From positions 62,001 through 126,000 of the forward strand of contig NZ_JAJGQH010000012.1 in assembly GCF_020783655.1 (NCBI RefSeq): 64,000 nt of DNA. The letters are read 5' to 3'. Both the position numbers and the translations under genes were made by a program. The notes under the pieces are model-generated. The model searched no databases. It was given only the letters and a program-made list of their open reading frames with translations, and was not told the origin of the DNA. Shown one piece after another: positions 1 to 8,633 of the stretch. The stretch comes from Xanthomonas melonis. Its GTDB lineage: Bacteria; Pseudomonadota; Gammaproteobacteria; Xanthomonadales; Xanthomonadaceae. Numbering within the stretch: position 1 is the first letter of the stretch; each line of letters begins with the position of its first letter.

Positions 1-63
1 CAACCAGCGTTCCATGTCGACGAACGGCTTGCTAGGTGACAGACGGCACCTGGCTGCGCGCGC

Positions 64-108
64 ACCCTCATCCGCCCTTCGGGCACCTTCTCCCCGCGGG
101 ACAAGGGA
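64..108 (+). repeat. Dispersed CCCTCATCCG...GGGA element, copy A
   Basis: The block begins CCCTCATCCG, carries a short palindromic centre and continues as CACCTTCTCCCC to a GGGA end. Two other blocks of the same design occur at 7276-7400 and 47977-48023. All three are intergenic. It is a short dispersed repeat with no coding capacity. Confidence 0.6.
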
Positions 109-155
109 TGAGCGCTCCAGTCCATCAAGCGAGCACAACATGCTAAGATGCATTT

Positions 156-174
156 GATAACCATTCCCATTAGT
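156..174 (+). promoter_or_regulatory. Fur-box-like operator before the TonB receptor
   Basis: GATAACCATTCCCATTAGT matches the 19-bp Fur consensus (GATAAT-GATAAT-C-ATTATC) at about 12 of 19 positions, with both outer half-sites best conserved. An extended -10-like TGCTAAGAT lies at 141-149, so the operator would cover the transcription start. The ATG at 180 follows directly with no obvious Shine-Dalgarno. Inference: iron-repressed expression of the downstream receptor. Confidence 0.5.
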
Positions 175-179
175 GATCA

Positions 180-2321
180 ATGCGCCCCACGCTTCTTGTC
201 ACCGCGCTCGCCGTCGCCCTGGCTTCAACCTCCCCCTGCGCCCTCGCCCAACAACGCACCGGCGCTGCAACCGTCACCGACCTGGATGGCGTCAACGTGG
301 TCGGCCGCGCGCAGACCCTGTACAAATCCGAAGACGCAGCGGTGGCGACACGTACCGACACGCCACTGGCGCTGGTGCCGCAATCGGTGCAGGTGCTGCC
401 GCGCGAGCTGATCGACGATCAGGCCGCACGCCAGATCACCGATCTGTATCGCAGCATCAGCGGCATCAGTTTCTTCAGCTACGCCGGCGTCACCTTGCGC
501 GGTTTCCGGCAGGAAAACGTGCTGTACGACGGCTTGCGCGGCGATCCGTATGCGGGCTTCTCGGTGCCGCAGCTGTTCAACATCGAACGCGTGGAAGTGC
601 TCAAGGGACCGGCCGGCGCCCTGTACGGCGGCGGCGAACCGGGCGGCGTCATCAACTACGTCACCCGCAAGCCTGCACATCAGGCACAGCGCCGGGTGGA
701 GCTGCAAGCAGGCAATCAATCCTTCGGCGCGGCCTCGTTCGAAGCCACCGGCCCGGCGCGCGAGGACGGCCGCGTGCGCTACCGCATCGGCGCCTATGCC
801 GACGGCGAAGACGGTTTCCGTTGGAACACCGACAGCCAGAGCCAGATCGGTGATGCATCGGCGGCACTGGATGTTGGCGAGACCGGCGAACTGACCCTGC
901 AGTACACCGACATCACCCAGAACCTCGGCGGCAACCGGCTGCGCGGTGTGCCGGTGGACGATGCCGGCACCTTCCTCACCAACCGCCGCTGGAACCACAA
1001 CGAGCCTACCGACTTCCTGGACATGCGCGCCAAGGTGGCGTTCGCGCAGTATCGCTTCTCACCGTCCAGCGCATGGGATCTGGACATGGCGCTACGCTGG
1101 TTCAAGAACGACGAACACCAGATCTATCACGAGCCGATGGGGCTGATCGATCGCAACCGCGACGGCACCGCCGAGTGGATGACGCGCCAGTTGCGTAACC
1201 AGTACCGCGACAACGATGCGATCTCCAGCAACGTCAATGCGGTGTTCCGCACCAGCACCGGCGACATCGCGCACAAGCTGCTGATGGGCGCCGATTACTA
1301 CCGGCTGGATGCCGACTTCCGCGCGCAGACCGCCAATACCGCAGATACCGGGCGTGTCCGCGGGCCGGTGCCGGGCATCGACCTGTTCAACCCGGCTTAT
1401 GGCCGCAGCGGCTTCTACGACTACGGCCTGGACACGCTGCCCTGGCGCGCCACCAGCACCCGCAGCCAGCGCTACGGCGCCTATCTGCAGGATGAACTCA
1501 CCCTCACCCCGCGCTGGCATGCGATGGCGGGCCTGCGCTGGGACGGCTTCAAGGACGACAACCGGCTGGATGATTCGCGCGTCACCGGCAACGATCTGAG
1601 CTGGCGTCTCGGCAGCACCGTGGTGTTGCGCGAGGGCATCAATGCCTACGCCAGTTACGCCAGCGGATTCGTGCCCCAGGATGCTGCCAGCCAGGACGCC
1701 AGCGTCGGCGGGCCCTTCGAACCGGAGCGCAGCACGCAATGGGAGCTGGGCCTGAAGACCTCACTCTACGATGGTGGGCTCAGCTTGAACACCGCGCTGT
1801 ATCGCATCGAGCGAAGCAACATCGTGCAGGCCAACGGCGCGATCGTGGACGGCGTCAACCAGCTGTCCGCGCTCGGCCTGGTCCGCAGCGAGGGACTGGA
1901 AGTGGATCTGCTGGCCGACCTCACCGAGCGCTGGGTCTTCAATCTTACCTACGCCTACAACGACGCACGCGTCATCGATGCCGGCACCAACGGCATCACC
2001 AACGCTTCCGGCGATCGTTTCGCCAATGCGCCACGCAATACCTTCGGCCTGTGGACACGCTACGATCTGCCGGCCTGGCGCTCGGCCATCGCCTTCGGCG
2101 CCGACTACGTTGGCGAGCGCGTCAGCCTGGAGGGTCAACGCGTCAAACCGTACGCCATCTACGACATCAGCTGGCAGACCCAGTGGGACGCGTGGAAGCT
2201 GCAGGTCAACGTCAAGAACCTGTTCGACAAGGTGTACGCAGTGAGCGGCTTCAATGCACGCGGTGGGCACTTCCCCGGCGAGCCGCGACGCATCTACGCG
2301 CAGCTGGCTTACAGCTTCTGA
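180..2321 (+). CDS. TonB-dependent siderophore receptor
   Basis: 713 aa outer-membrane receptor expected to import a ferric siderophore using TonB-ExbBD energy. The N-terminus is a signal peptide with likely cleavage after CALA. A plug domain follows, including QSVQVLPRELIDDQ and a VLKGPAGALYGGGEPGG stretch typical of siderophore receptors. The rest is a 22-strand type barrel, with the protein ending in an aromatic residue (AYSF) as expected for assembly by the BAM complex. Length is normal for the FhuA/FpvA/Fiu class. There is no N-terminal signalling extension. The gene appears monocistronic and starts just behind a Fur-like box, which fits iron repression. The exact siderophore cannot be told from sequence. 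Confidence 0.88.
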   Translation: MRPTLLVTALAVALASTSPCALAQQRTGAATVTDLDGVNVVGRAQTLYKSEDAAVATRTDTPLALVPQSVQVLPRELIDDQAARQITDLYRSISGISFFSYAGVTLRGFRQENVLYDGLRGDPYAGFSVPQLFNIERVEVLKGPAGALYGGGEPGGVINYVTRKPAHQAQRRVELQAGNQSFGAASFEATGPAREDGRVRYRIGAYADGEDGFRWNTDSQSQIGDASAALDVGETGELTLQYTDITQNLGGNRLRGVPVDDAGTFLTNRRWNHNEPTDFLDMRAKVAFAQYRFSPSSAWDLDMALRWFKNDEHQIYHEPMGLIDRNRDGTAEWMTRQLRNQYRDNDAISSNVNAVFRTSTGDIAHKLLMGADYYRLDADFRAQTANTADTGRVRGPVPGIDLFNPAYGRSGFYDYGLDTLPWRATSTRSQRYGAYLQDELTLTPRWHAMAGLRWDGFKDDNRLDDSRVTGNDLSWRLGSTVVLREGINAYASYASGFVPQDAASQDASVGGPFEPERSTQWELGLKTSLYDGGLSLNTALYRIERSNIVQANGAIVDGVNQLSALGLVRSEGLEVDLLADLTERWVFNLTYAYNDARVIDAGTNGITNASGDRFANAPRNTFGLWTRYDLPAWRSAIAFGADYVGERVSLEGQRVKPYAIYDISWQTQWDAWKLQVNVKNLFDKVYAVSGFNARGGHFPGEPRRIYAQLAYSF

Positions 2322-2554
2322 GCGTGGCGCACCGCGACGGCGTTCGTCGCATCTGGTCGCGGCGAACGCCCTGCGGTCGCTGCCGCATGGCGGACGATCG
2401 GTGCCGCGTCGCCAGCCAGGCAATGAACCTGCGCCCAATCGGACGGGCATGCATGGGCTGGAACTTAACGTCGCGTGGGACACACTAGAGGCCGTCGCGA
2501 TCGAAGCCGCATGCCAGCGCGATCGCCCTCCTCTCCCCACTGACCGGAATCCGC

Positions 2555-3607
2555 ATGCCCCCGCTTGCCCGCACCGCTTCCGCCTTGCTGCCGCTCGTGT
2601 TCGCCGCTGCCTGCTCGGCCGCGCCGCCCGCTCCTCCCGGCCCTCCGCCGGCACCGGTCGCCAGTTGCACCGCCAAGGTGAAGCCGGGGCAGAGTCTGCA
2701 AAACGCCATCGACAAGCTGCCGCACAGCGACACGCCGTCGGTGCTCTGCCTGGACAAAGGCGAGTTTCCACTGAACGGGCTGGTCTCCATCCACCGCGGC
2801 AATCTCACCCTGCGCGGCAAGGGTCCCGCCACCGTGCTGCGCATGGCCGATGGAGTGCAGCAACCGGTACTGGTGGTCGGCGACTACGAGAACCAGCAGC
2901 CGACCGGAGTGATCCGCAATGTCAGCATCGAAGACATGCAGATCGTCGCCAGCACCGGCGACAAGGAATTCATGCCCGAGCGTCCGTATCTGAGCAATAG
3001 CGCGGTGGTGGTGCGTTCCGGCCAGGGCATCCGCCTGGCCGGCCTGCAGGTCAACAAATGCCGCAGCGCCTGTCTGTTGAGCGAGTACGACACGCGCGAG
3101 ATCACCATCGAGAACAACGACGTTTCCGGCGCGATCTGGGACGGCGTGTCGTTCAACCGCACTGCCAAGGTCACGATGGTCAACAACTACATCCACGACA
3201 ACGTGGCCGCCGGCCTGACCACCGAACATCTGGAAGACAGCGAGATCCGCAACAACCGCTTCGAGCGCAACGGCAGCCAGGGCATCTACCTGTCCGATGC
3301 GCGACGCAACCGCTTCAGCAACAACGTGTTCGATGGCAACAAGGCCGCCGGCGTGTTCCTGGCCTGTGCCATCCGCTACCGCACGCCGGAAATCCTGTGC
3401 TGGGACAACAGCATGAGCCAGGACAACGTGTTCGAGAACAATCGCTTCGCCAATACGCCGTTCACCTACACCATCGGCGTGGACCGTGCGGCCAACTGCA
3501 CTGCGGCCGACTTCAAGCCGAATCTGTGGCGCAACAATCAGGCCGATGTGGCAGGCGTGGATATCGAACCACAGCGTTACGGTTACTGCGTGCGCCACGA
3601 GCAATAA
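2555..3607 (+). CDS. Right-handed beta-helix repeat lipoprotein
   Basis: 350 aa. The N-terminus MPPLARTASALLPLVFAAAC looks like a lipoprotein signal with the lipidated Cys at position 20, followed by a Pro/Ala-rich linker. The body contains repeated N-rich turns such as IENNDVSG, VNNYIHDN, IRNNRFERN and FSNNVFDGN, the signature of parallel beta-helix (NosD/pectate-lyase-like) proteins. Several Cys residues near the C-terminus may form disulfides. Such proteins bind or cleave polysaccharides, but no specific catalytic set is recognised, so a substrate is not assigned. It stands alone between the TonB receptor and the convergent asnB gene. Confidence 0.75.
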   Translation: MPPLARTASALLPLVFAAACSAAPPAPPGPPPAPVASCTAKVKPGQSLQNAIDKLPHSDTPSVLCLDKGEFPLNGLVSIHRGNLTLRGKGPATVLRMADGVQQPVLVVGDYENQQPTGVIRNVSIEDMQIVASTGDKEFMPERPYLSNSAVVVRSGQGIRLAGLQVNKCRSACLLSEYDTREITIENNDVSGAIWDGVSFNRTAKVTMVNNYIHDNVAAGLTTEHLEDSEIRNNRFERNGSQGIYLSDARRNRFSNNVFDGNKAAGVFLACAIRYRTPEILCWDNSMSQDNVFENNRFANTPFTYTIGVDRAANCTAADFKPNLWRNNQADVAGVDIEPQRYGYCVRHEQ

Positions 3608-3657
3608 GAGCAGCCGGCGGCGCCAGGGCGGGCACCGCCCGCCGCCGTTGCAACGGA

Positions 3658-5352
3658 TCAGGACGCCAGTGCCTGCGCATGCACGCCGGCGATGGCACGG
3701 CCGGAAGGATCGGCCATCGCGGCGAAACTCGCATCCCAGGCAATGGCCGTCGGCGAGGAACACGCGATCGACTTGCCACCCGGCACCGTCTCGGCCGCCG
3801 CCTGGCCCGGGAAGAACTGCTCGAACAGGCTGCGATAGAAATACGCTTCCTTGGTCTGCGGCGGATTGACCGGGAAACACCGGTCCGCCGCAGCCAGCTC
3901 ACGATCGCTGACATGCGCAGCGGCGTGTGCCTTGAGCCCGTCGATCCAGCCGTAGCCCACGCCGTCGCTGAACTGCTCTTTCTGCCGCCACAGGATGGAA
4001 TCGGGCAGGTAGCCGGCGAACGCCTCGCGTAGCACGCCCTTCTCCATGCGCGTTGCGCCGCTGCTGGTCTTGTCGATCATCTTGTCGCTGGCGTCCATGC
4101 GCATGGCCACATCCAGGAACTCGCGATCCAGGAAAGGCACCCGCGGCTCCACCCCCCAGGCCATCATCGACTTGTTGGCACGCAGGCAATCGTAGTTGTT
4201 GAGCGCGTCGAGCTTGCGCACCAGCTCCTCGTGGAATTCGCGGGCGTTGGGCGCCTTGTGGAAATACAGGTAACCGCCGAAGATTTCGTCGCTGCCTTCG
4301 CCCGACAGCACCATCTTGACGCCCATGGCCTTGATCCGCCGTGCCAGCAGAAACATCGGCGTGGAGGCGCGGATGGTGGTGACGTCATAGGTCTCGATAT
4401 GGCGTATCACTTCCGGCAACGCATCCAGCCCCTCTTCGAAGGTGTATTCGAAGCCGTGATGCACGGTGCCGATCGCCGCGGCCGCCACTTCGGCTGCGGC
4501 GAGATCGGGCGAGCCCTTCAGGCCGATCGCGAACGAATGCAGCCGCGGCCACCACGCCTCGGTAGTGTCGTTCTCCTCGATGCGATGGCGTGCGTAGCGG
4601 GCGGCAACTGCGGCAACCAGCGACGAATCCAGGCCACCGGACAACAGCACGCCGTACGGCACGTCGGTCATCAGCTGGCGGTGCACTGCCCGCTCAAAGG
4701 CCTGTCGCAATTCCTGCAGCGGCACCTGCACGCCCTCCACTTCGCCGTATTCGCGCCAGGCGCGCTCGTAGTAGCGGCTGAGCGCGCCGGTGGCGCTGTC
4801 ATACCAATGGCCGGGCGGGAACTGCGCCGCATCGGCGCAGGTATCCACCAAAGACTTCAGCTCCGAGGCCACCCGCAGCCGCCCTTCGCGATCATGTCCC
4901 CAGTACAGCGGCACCACGCCGATCGGATCACGCGCGATGATCACCCGCCCGGCCGCCTTGTCCCATAGCGCGAACGCGAAGATGCCGTTGACACGGTTGA
5001 GGTACGAGGCTGGCGCGTCCTCGCGGTACAGCGCATTGATCACCTCGCAATCGGAGCCGGTCTGGAACGCATACGGCTGCAGCAGTTCGGTCTTGAGTTC
5101 GCGATGGTTGTAGATCTCGCCGTTGACCGCCAGCACCAATTGCCCGTCTTCGGACAGCAACGGCTGCGAACCGCCGGCCGGGTCGACGATGGCCAGGCGC
5201 TCATGCACCAGGATCGCGCCGCTGTCGACGTACACACCGCTCCAGTCCGGGCCGCGATGGCGTTGCCGCTGCGAACACTCCAGCGCCTGCCGGCGCAGTG
5301 CCTGCAGATCGTCGCCGGGTTGCAGGTCGAAGATACCGAAGATGGAACACAT
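3658..5352 (-). CDS. asnB: Asparagine synthetase B, glutamine-hydrolysing
   Basis: 564 aa, close to the usual 554 aa of AsnB. It converts aspartate, glutamine and ATP to asparagine and glutamate. The start at 5352 is fixed by the N-terminal Cys nucleophile (MCSIFGIF), with AGGAG upstream; longer in-frame extensions would bury this residue. The glutaminase domain (about 1-200) contains RGPDWSG and NGEIYNH. The synthetase domain has the PP-loop LLSGGLDSSL and GEGSDEIFGGYLYFH. A candidate Asn-codon leader and attenuator lies 70-220 bp upstream (5423-5573), so expression is probably tuned by charged tRNA-Asn. It is the last gene of the minus-strand block, convergent with the beta-helix gene. Confidence 0.96.
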   Translation of the reverse strand: MCSIFGIFDLQPGDDLQALRRQALECSQRQRHRGPDWSGVYVDSGAILVHERLAIVDPAGGSQPLLSEDGQLVLAVNGEIYNHRELKTELLQPYAFQTGSDCEVINALYREDAPASYLNRVNGIFAFALWDKAAGRVIIARDPIGVVPLYWGHDREGRLRVASELKSLVDTCADAAQFPPGHWYDSATGALSRYYERAWREYGEVEGVQVPLQELRQAFERAVHRQLMTDVPYGVLLSGGLDSSLVAAVAARYARHRIEENDTTEAWWPRLHSFAIGLKGSPDLAAAEVAAAAIGTVHHGFEYTFEEGLDALPEVIRHIETYDVTTIRASTPMFLLARRIKAMGVKMVLSGEGSDEIFGGYLYFHKAPNAREFHEELVRKLDALNNYDCLRANKSMMAWGVEPRVPFLDREFLDVAMRMDASDKMIDKTSSGATRMEKGVLREAFAGYLPDSILWRQKEQFSDGVGYGWIDGLKAHAAAHVSDRELAAADRCFPVNPPQTKEAYFYRSLFEQFFPGQAAAETVPGGKSIACSSPTAIAWDASFAAMADPSGRAIAGVHAQALAS

Positions 5353-5422
5353 GGAAACACTCCTGATGACACAGCGGGATTGATGGCCGGTGGCTAGCGT
5401 GCTGCACGAAAACGACACCCAT

Positions 5423-5573
5423 AAAAAAACCCGCATCGGCCGATGCGGGTTTTCTGGTTCCTGGGCGTTTGGTGGTACTTCGCCTAGTCGCAGACCCGCA
5501 TCGGCCGCGCACGATTATTCGCGCGCAGGCCATTGCGGTTGGCATTAATGAGGTTGGCGAGGCGGACGACCAT
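5423..5573 (-). promoter_or_regulatory. Transcription attenuator of asnB
   Basis: Reading the minus strand, the order is: leader ORF (5573-5484); a 13-nt antiterminator segment GGCCGATGCGGGT (5506-5494) inside the last leader codons; then a perfect palindrome at 5453-5426 (core CCCGCATCGG/CCGATGCGGG) followed by seven T residues (5429-5423). The antiterminator segment is exactly complementary to the 5' arm of the terminator (5450-5438), so the two hairpins exclude each other. Inference: when ribosomes stall at Asn codons the antiterminator forms and asnB is transcribed. When Asn-tRNA is plentiful the ribosome covers the segment and the terminator forms. The same terminator could end dapE transcripts. 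Confidence 0.8.
5484..5573 (-). CDS. Asn-rich leader peptide of asnB attenuator
   Basis: 29 codons, ATG at 5573-5571 and TAG at 5486-5484. Six residues are Asn (positions 7, 10, 12, 14, 19 and 20; codons AAC, AAT, AAC, AAT, AAT, AAT), about 21% of a peptide in a GC-rich genome. The last Asn codon ends 7 nt before the antiterminator segment, and codons 23-27 (Arg-Pro-Met-Arg-Val) are that segment. There is no in-frame start further upstream. The ribosome-binding site is weak (AAGGG about 13 nt upstream). No function of the peptide itself is expected; it acts through ribosome position. Confidence 0.75.
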   Translation of the reverse strand: MVVRLANLINANRNGLRANNRARPMRVCD

Positions 5574-5645
5574 GCAGCTGACGCTAACCCTTCGTTTTGA
5601 CTGGCGCAACTGTTTCAGCGGCAACGACGCCGTGCCCGCGACCAC

Positions 5646-6779
5646 TCACTCGATCAGCAAGCGCTCGATCAGCGTGCGGTACAGCGCCGGCAAAGCCTCC
5701 AGATCGGCCACACGTACGTGCTCGTCGACTTGATGGATGCTGGCATTGACCGGGCCCACCTCGATGCACTGCGCGCCCAGCGGCGCGATGAAGCGCGCAT
5801 CGGAGGTGCCGCCGCCGGTACTTTCCTCCGGCGGCGCGCCGGCGAACTGGCCCAGCACCTCGCGTGCGACGCTACGCAGGCGGCCTTCCGGGGTATAGAA
5901 CGGCTCGCCACTGCGATGCCAGCGTAGCGAATACTCCAACCCGTGGCGGTCGAACATGGCGGTGATTTCCGCCTCCAATCGCGGCGCGTCCCAGTGCGGG
6001 GTGTAGCGCAGGTTGAAGGCAACCTGCAGCTCGCCGGGAATCACGTTGTTGGCGCCGGTGCCGGCATGGATATTGGAAAGTTGCAGGCTGGTGGGCGGAA
6101 AACTTTCGAAGCCCTGGTCCCACTGCCGGGCCACCAGTTCGACCAGTGCCGGCGCGGCCTGATGGATGGGGTTGCGCGCCTTGTGCGGATACGCCACGTG
6201 CCCCTGTACGCCGCGCACCGTCAGCGTGCCGGACAGGCTGCCGCGCCGTCCCACGCGCAACAGGTCGCCCAGCCGCTCGGTGGACGAAGGCTCGCCGGTG
6301 ATGCACCAGTCGATGCGCTGCCCACGCGTGCGCAGCAGCTCGGCCACGCGGCGCACGCCGTCGATGGCATCGCCCTCTTCGTCGGAGGTCAGCAGTACCG
6401 CCAGCGTACCGGGGTGATCCGGATGCGCAGCGGCGAATCCTTCGGCGGCGATCGCGAACGCAGCCACGCTGCCCTTCATGTCGGCCGCGCCACGTCCATA
6501 CAGCACGCCGTCGCGCACCTGCGGATCGAACGGATCGCTGGTCCAGGTCTCGCGTGGCCCCGGCGGTACCACGTCGGTATGCCCGAGCAGCACCAGCACC
6601 GGCGTGCCGCTCCCGTGCGTGGCCCACAGATTGTCGACCTCGCCCAGGCGCAGGTGTTCGCAGGCAAAGCCCGCCGCAGCCAGCCGCTCGGCGAGCAGCG
6701 CCTGGCAGCCGGCATCGTCGGGCGTCACCGACGCGCGGGCGATCAGGTCACAGGTCAATTGCAAGACGTCGCTGGTCAT
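5646..6779 (-). CDS. dapE: Succinyl-diaminopimelate desuccinylase
   Basis: 377 aa M20 zinc peptidase-family enzyme that releases succinate from N-succinyl-LL-diaminopimelate in lysine and peptidoglycan precursor synthesis. Start chosen at [10 protein letters not shown] (AAGAGAT upstream); the open frame runs 21 codons further but without family similarity. Metal-site motifs are visible: [12 protein letters not shown] (His/Asp), [25 protein letters not shown] (Glu pair) and GGTSDARF near the C-terminus. Length equals E. coli DapE (375). It lies downstream of an ArsC-like gene, an arrangement also known in E. coli (yffB-dapE), and shares this block with dapD. Confidence 0.96.
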   Translation of the reverse strand: MTSDVLQLTCDLIARASVTPDDAGCQALLAERLAAAGFACEHLRLGEVDNLWATHGSGTPVLVLLGHTDVVPPGPRETWTSDPFDPQVRDGVLYGRGAADMKGSVAAFAIAAEGFAAAHPDHPGTLAVLLTSDEEGDAIDGVRRVAELLRTRGQRIDWCITGEPSSTERLGDLLRVGRRGSLSGTLTVRGVQGHVAYPHKARNPIHQAAPALVELVARQWDQGFESFPPTSLQLSNIHAGTGANNVIPGELQVAFNLRYTPHWDAPRLEAEITAMFDRHGLEYSLRWHRSGEPFYTPEGRLRSVAREVLGQFAGAPPEESTGGGTSDARFIAPLGAQCIEVGPVNASIHQVDEHVRVADLEALPALYRTLIERLLIE

Positions 6780-6889
6780 CGTGATCTCTTGCCGGTGGAT
6801 GCATGCCGCGCATGCGTGGAAACGGGCAGCCTGCGCTTGCACGCAGCACTGTGCAGCCCATCAGGCGAAACGATGGCGCCGCATTGGCG

Positions 6890-7246
6890 TCAGCCGATCG
6901 AAAAGCGCGCCTTGAAACCGTTGTCGGAGAAGCCCTGGCTGACGGTGCCGTCGTCGGTCACTACCACCGGGCGGCGGATCAGTTGCGGGTACTCGCGCAA
7001 CAGCAACTTCCACTCCGCCTCAGAACCGGGCGTCTTCTTGTTGTCGGGCAACTGCCGCCAGGTAGTGGAAGACTTGTTGATCAGCGCGTCGAATCCGCCC
7101 GCCTTGCCAGCCCACTCCAGCAGTGTTTCCGGCGACGGCTTGTTGTCACGGTAATCCACAAACGTATGCGCGACACCGAAACGGTCCAGCCACTTGGTGG
7201 CTTTCTTGCAGGTGTCGCAGTTTTTCAATCCGTAGAGCGTGGTCAT
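6890..7246 (-). CDS. ArsC/Spx-family protein (YffB-like)
   Basis: 118 aa thioredoxin-fold protein of the ArsC/Spx superfamily. The N-terminus MTTLYGLKNCDTCKKA carries a CxxC pair (NCDTC), and the C-terminal part has RRPVVVTDDG, a common ArsC/YffB motif. It lacks a clear arsenic-operon context. Its neighbour dapE matches the yffB-dapE arrangement of E. coli, so it is more likely a YffB-type protein of unresolved function than an arsenate reductase. The start at 7246 is the only sensible ATG. Confidence 0.85.
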   Translation of the reverse strand: MTTLYGLKNCDTCKKATKWLDRFGVAHTFVDYRDNKPSPETLLEWAGKAGGFDALINKSSTTWRQLPDNKKTPGSEAEWKLLLREYPQLIRRPVVVTDDGTVSQGFSDNGFKARFSIG

Positions 7247-7275
7247 CTCTGTTCCCGGTAAATCGGCCTATAAAG

Positions 7276-7400
7276 CCCCTCTCCTGTTGGGAGAGGGGTT
7301 AGGGTGAGGGGACGGGCGAGGCCTTGTGCAGACCCTGCATCAGGCTTCGCTCGCGCCCTCATCCGGCGCTTCGCGCCACCCTCTCCCCGTGGGAGAAGGA
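7276..7400 (+). repeat. Inverted pair of dispersed CTCTCCC/CCCTCATCC elements, copy B
   Basis: A 9-bp hairpin (CCCCTCTCC at 7276-7284 with GGAGAGGGG at 7290-7298) is followed by GGTTAGGGTGAGGGG. From 7355 a CCCTCATCCGGCGC...CACCCTCTCCCC...GAGAAGGA block follows in opposite orientation. Together they could form a long imperfect hairpin in the gap between dapD and the ArsC-like gene. Related blocks are at 64-108 and 47977-48023. No coding signal. Confidence 0.6.
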
Positions 7401-7464
7401 AAGCACTCGCGCCGTCACCTACCGCGCGACTATCTGCAGAATTATCTCCGCAGGGGAAAAGGAA

Positions 7465-8613
<1,149 letters not shown>

Positions 8614-8633
8614 GGGGGGGTCTCCGGAAGGTA

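Noticed and set aside
6890-7246. Arsenate reductase assignment for the ArsC-like gene
   Set aside because: No ars genes nearby and the neighbour dapE matches the YffB context, so only the superfamily is assigned.
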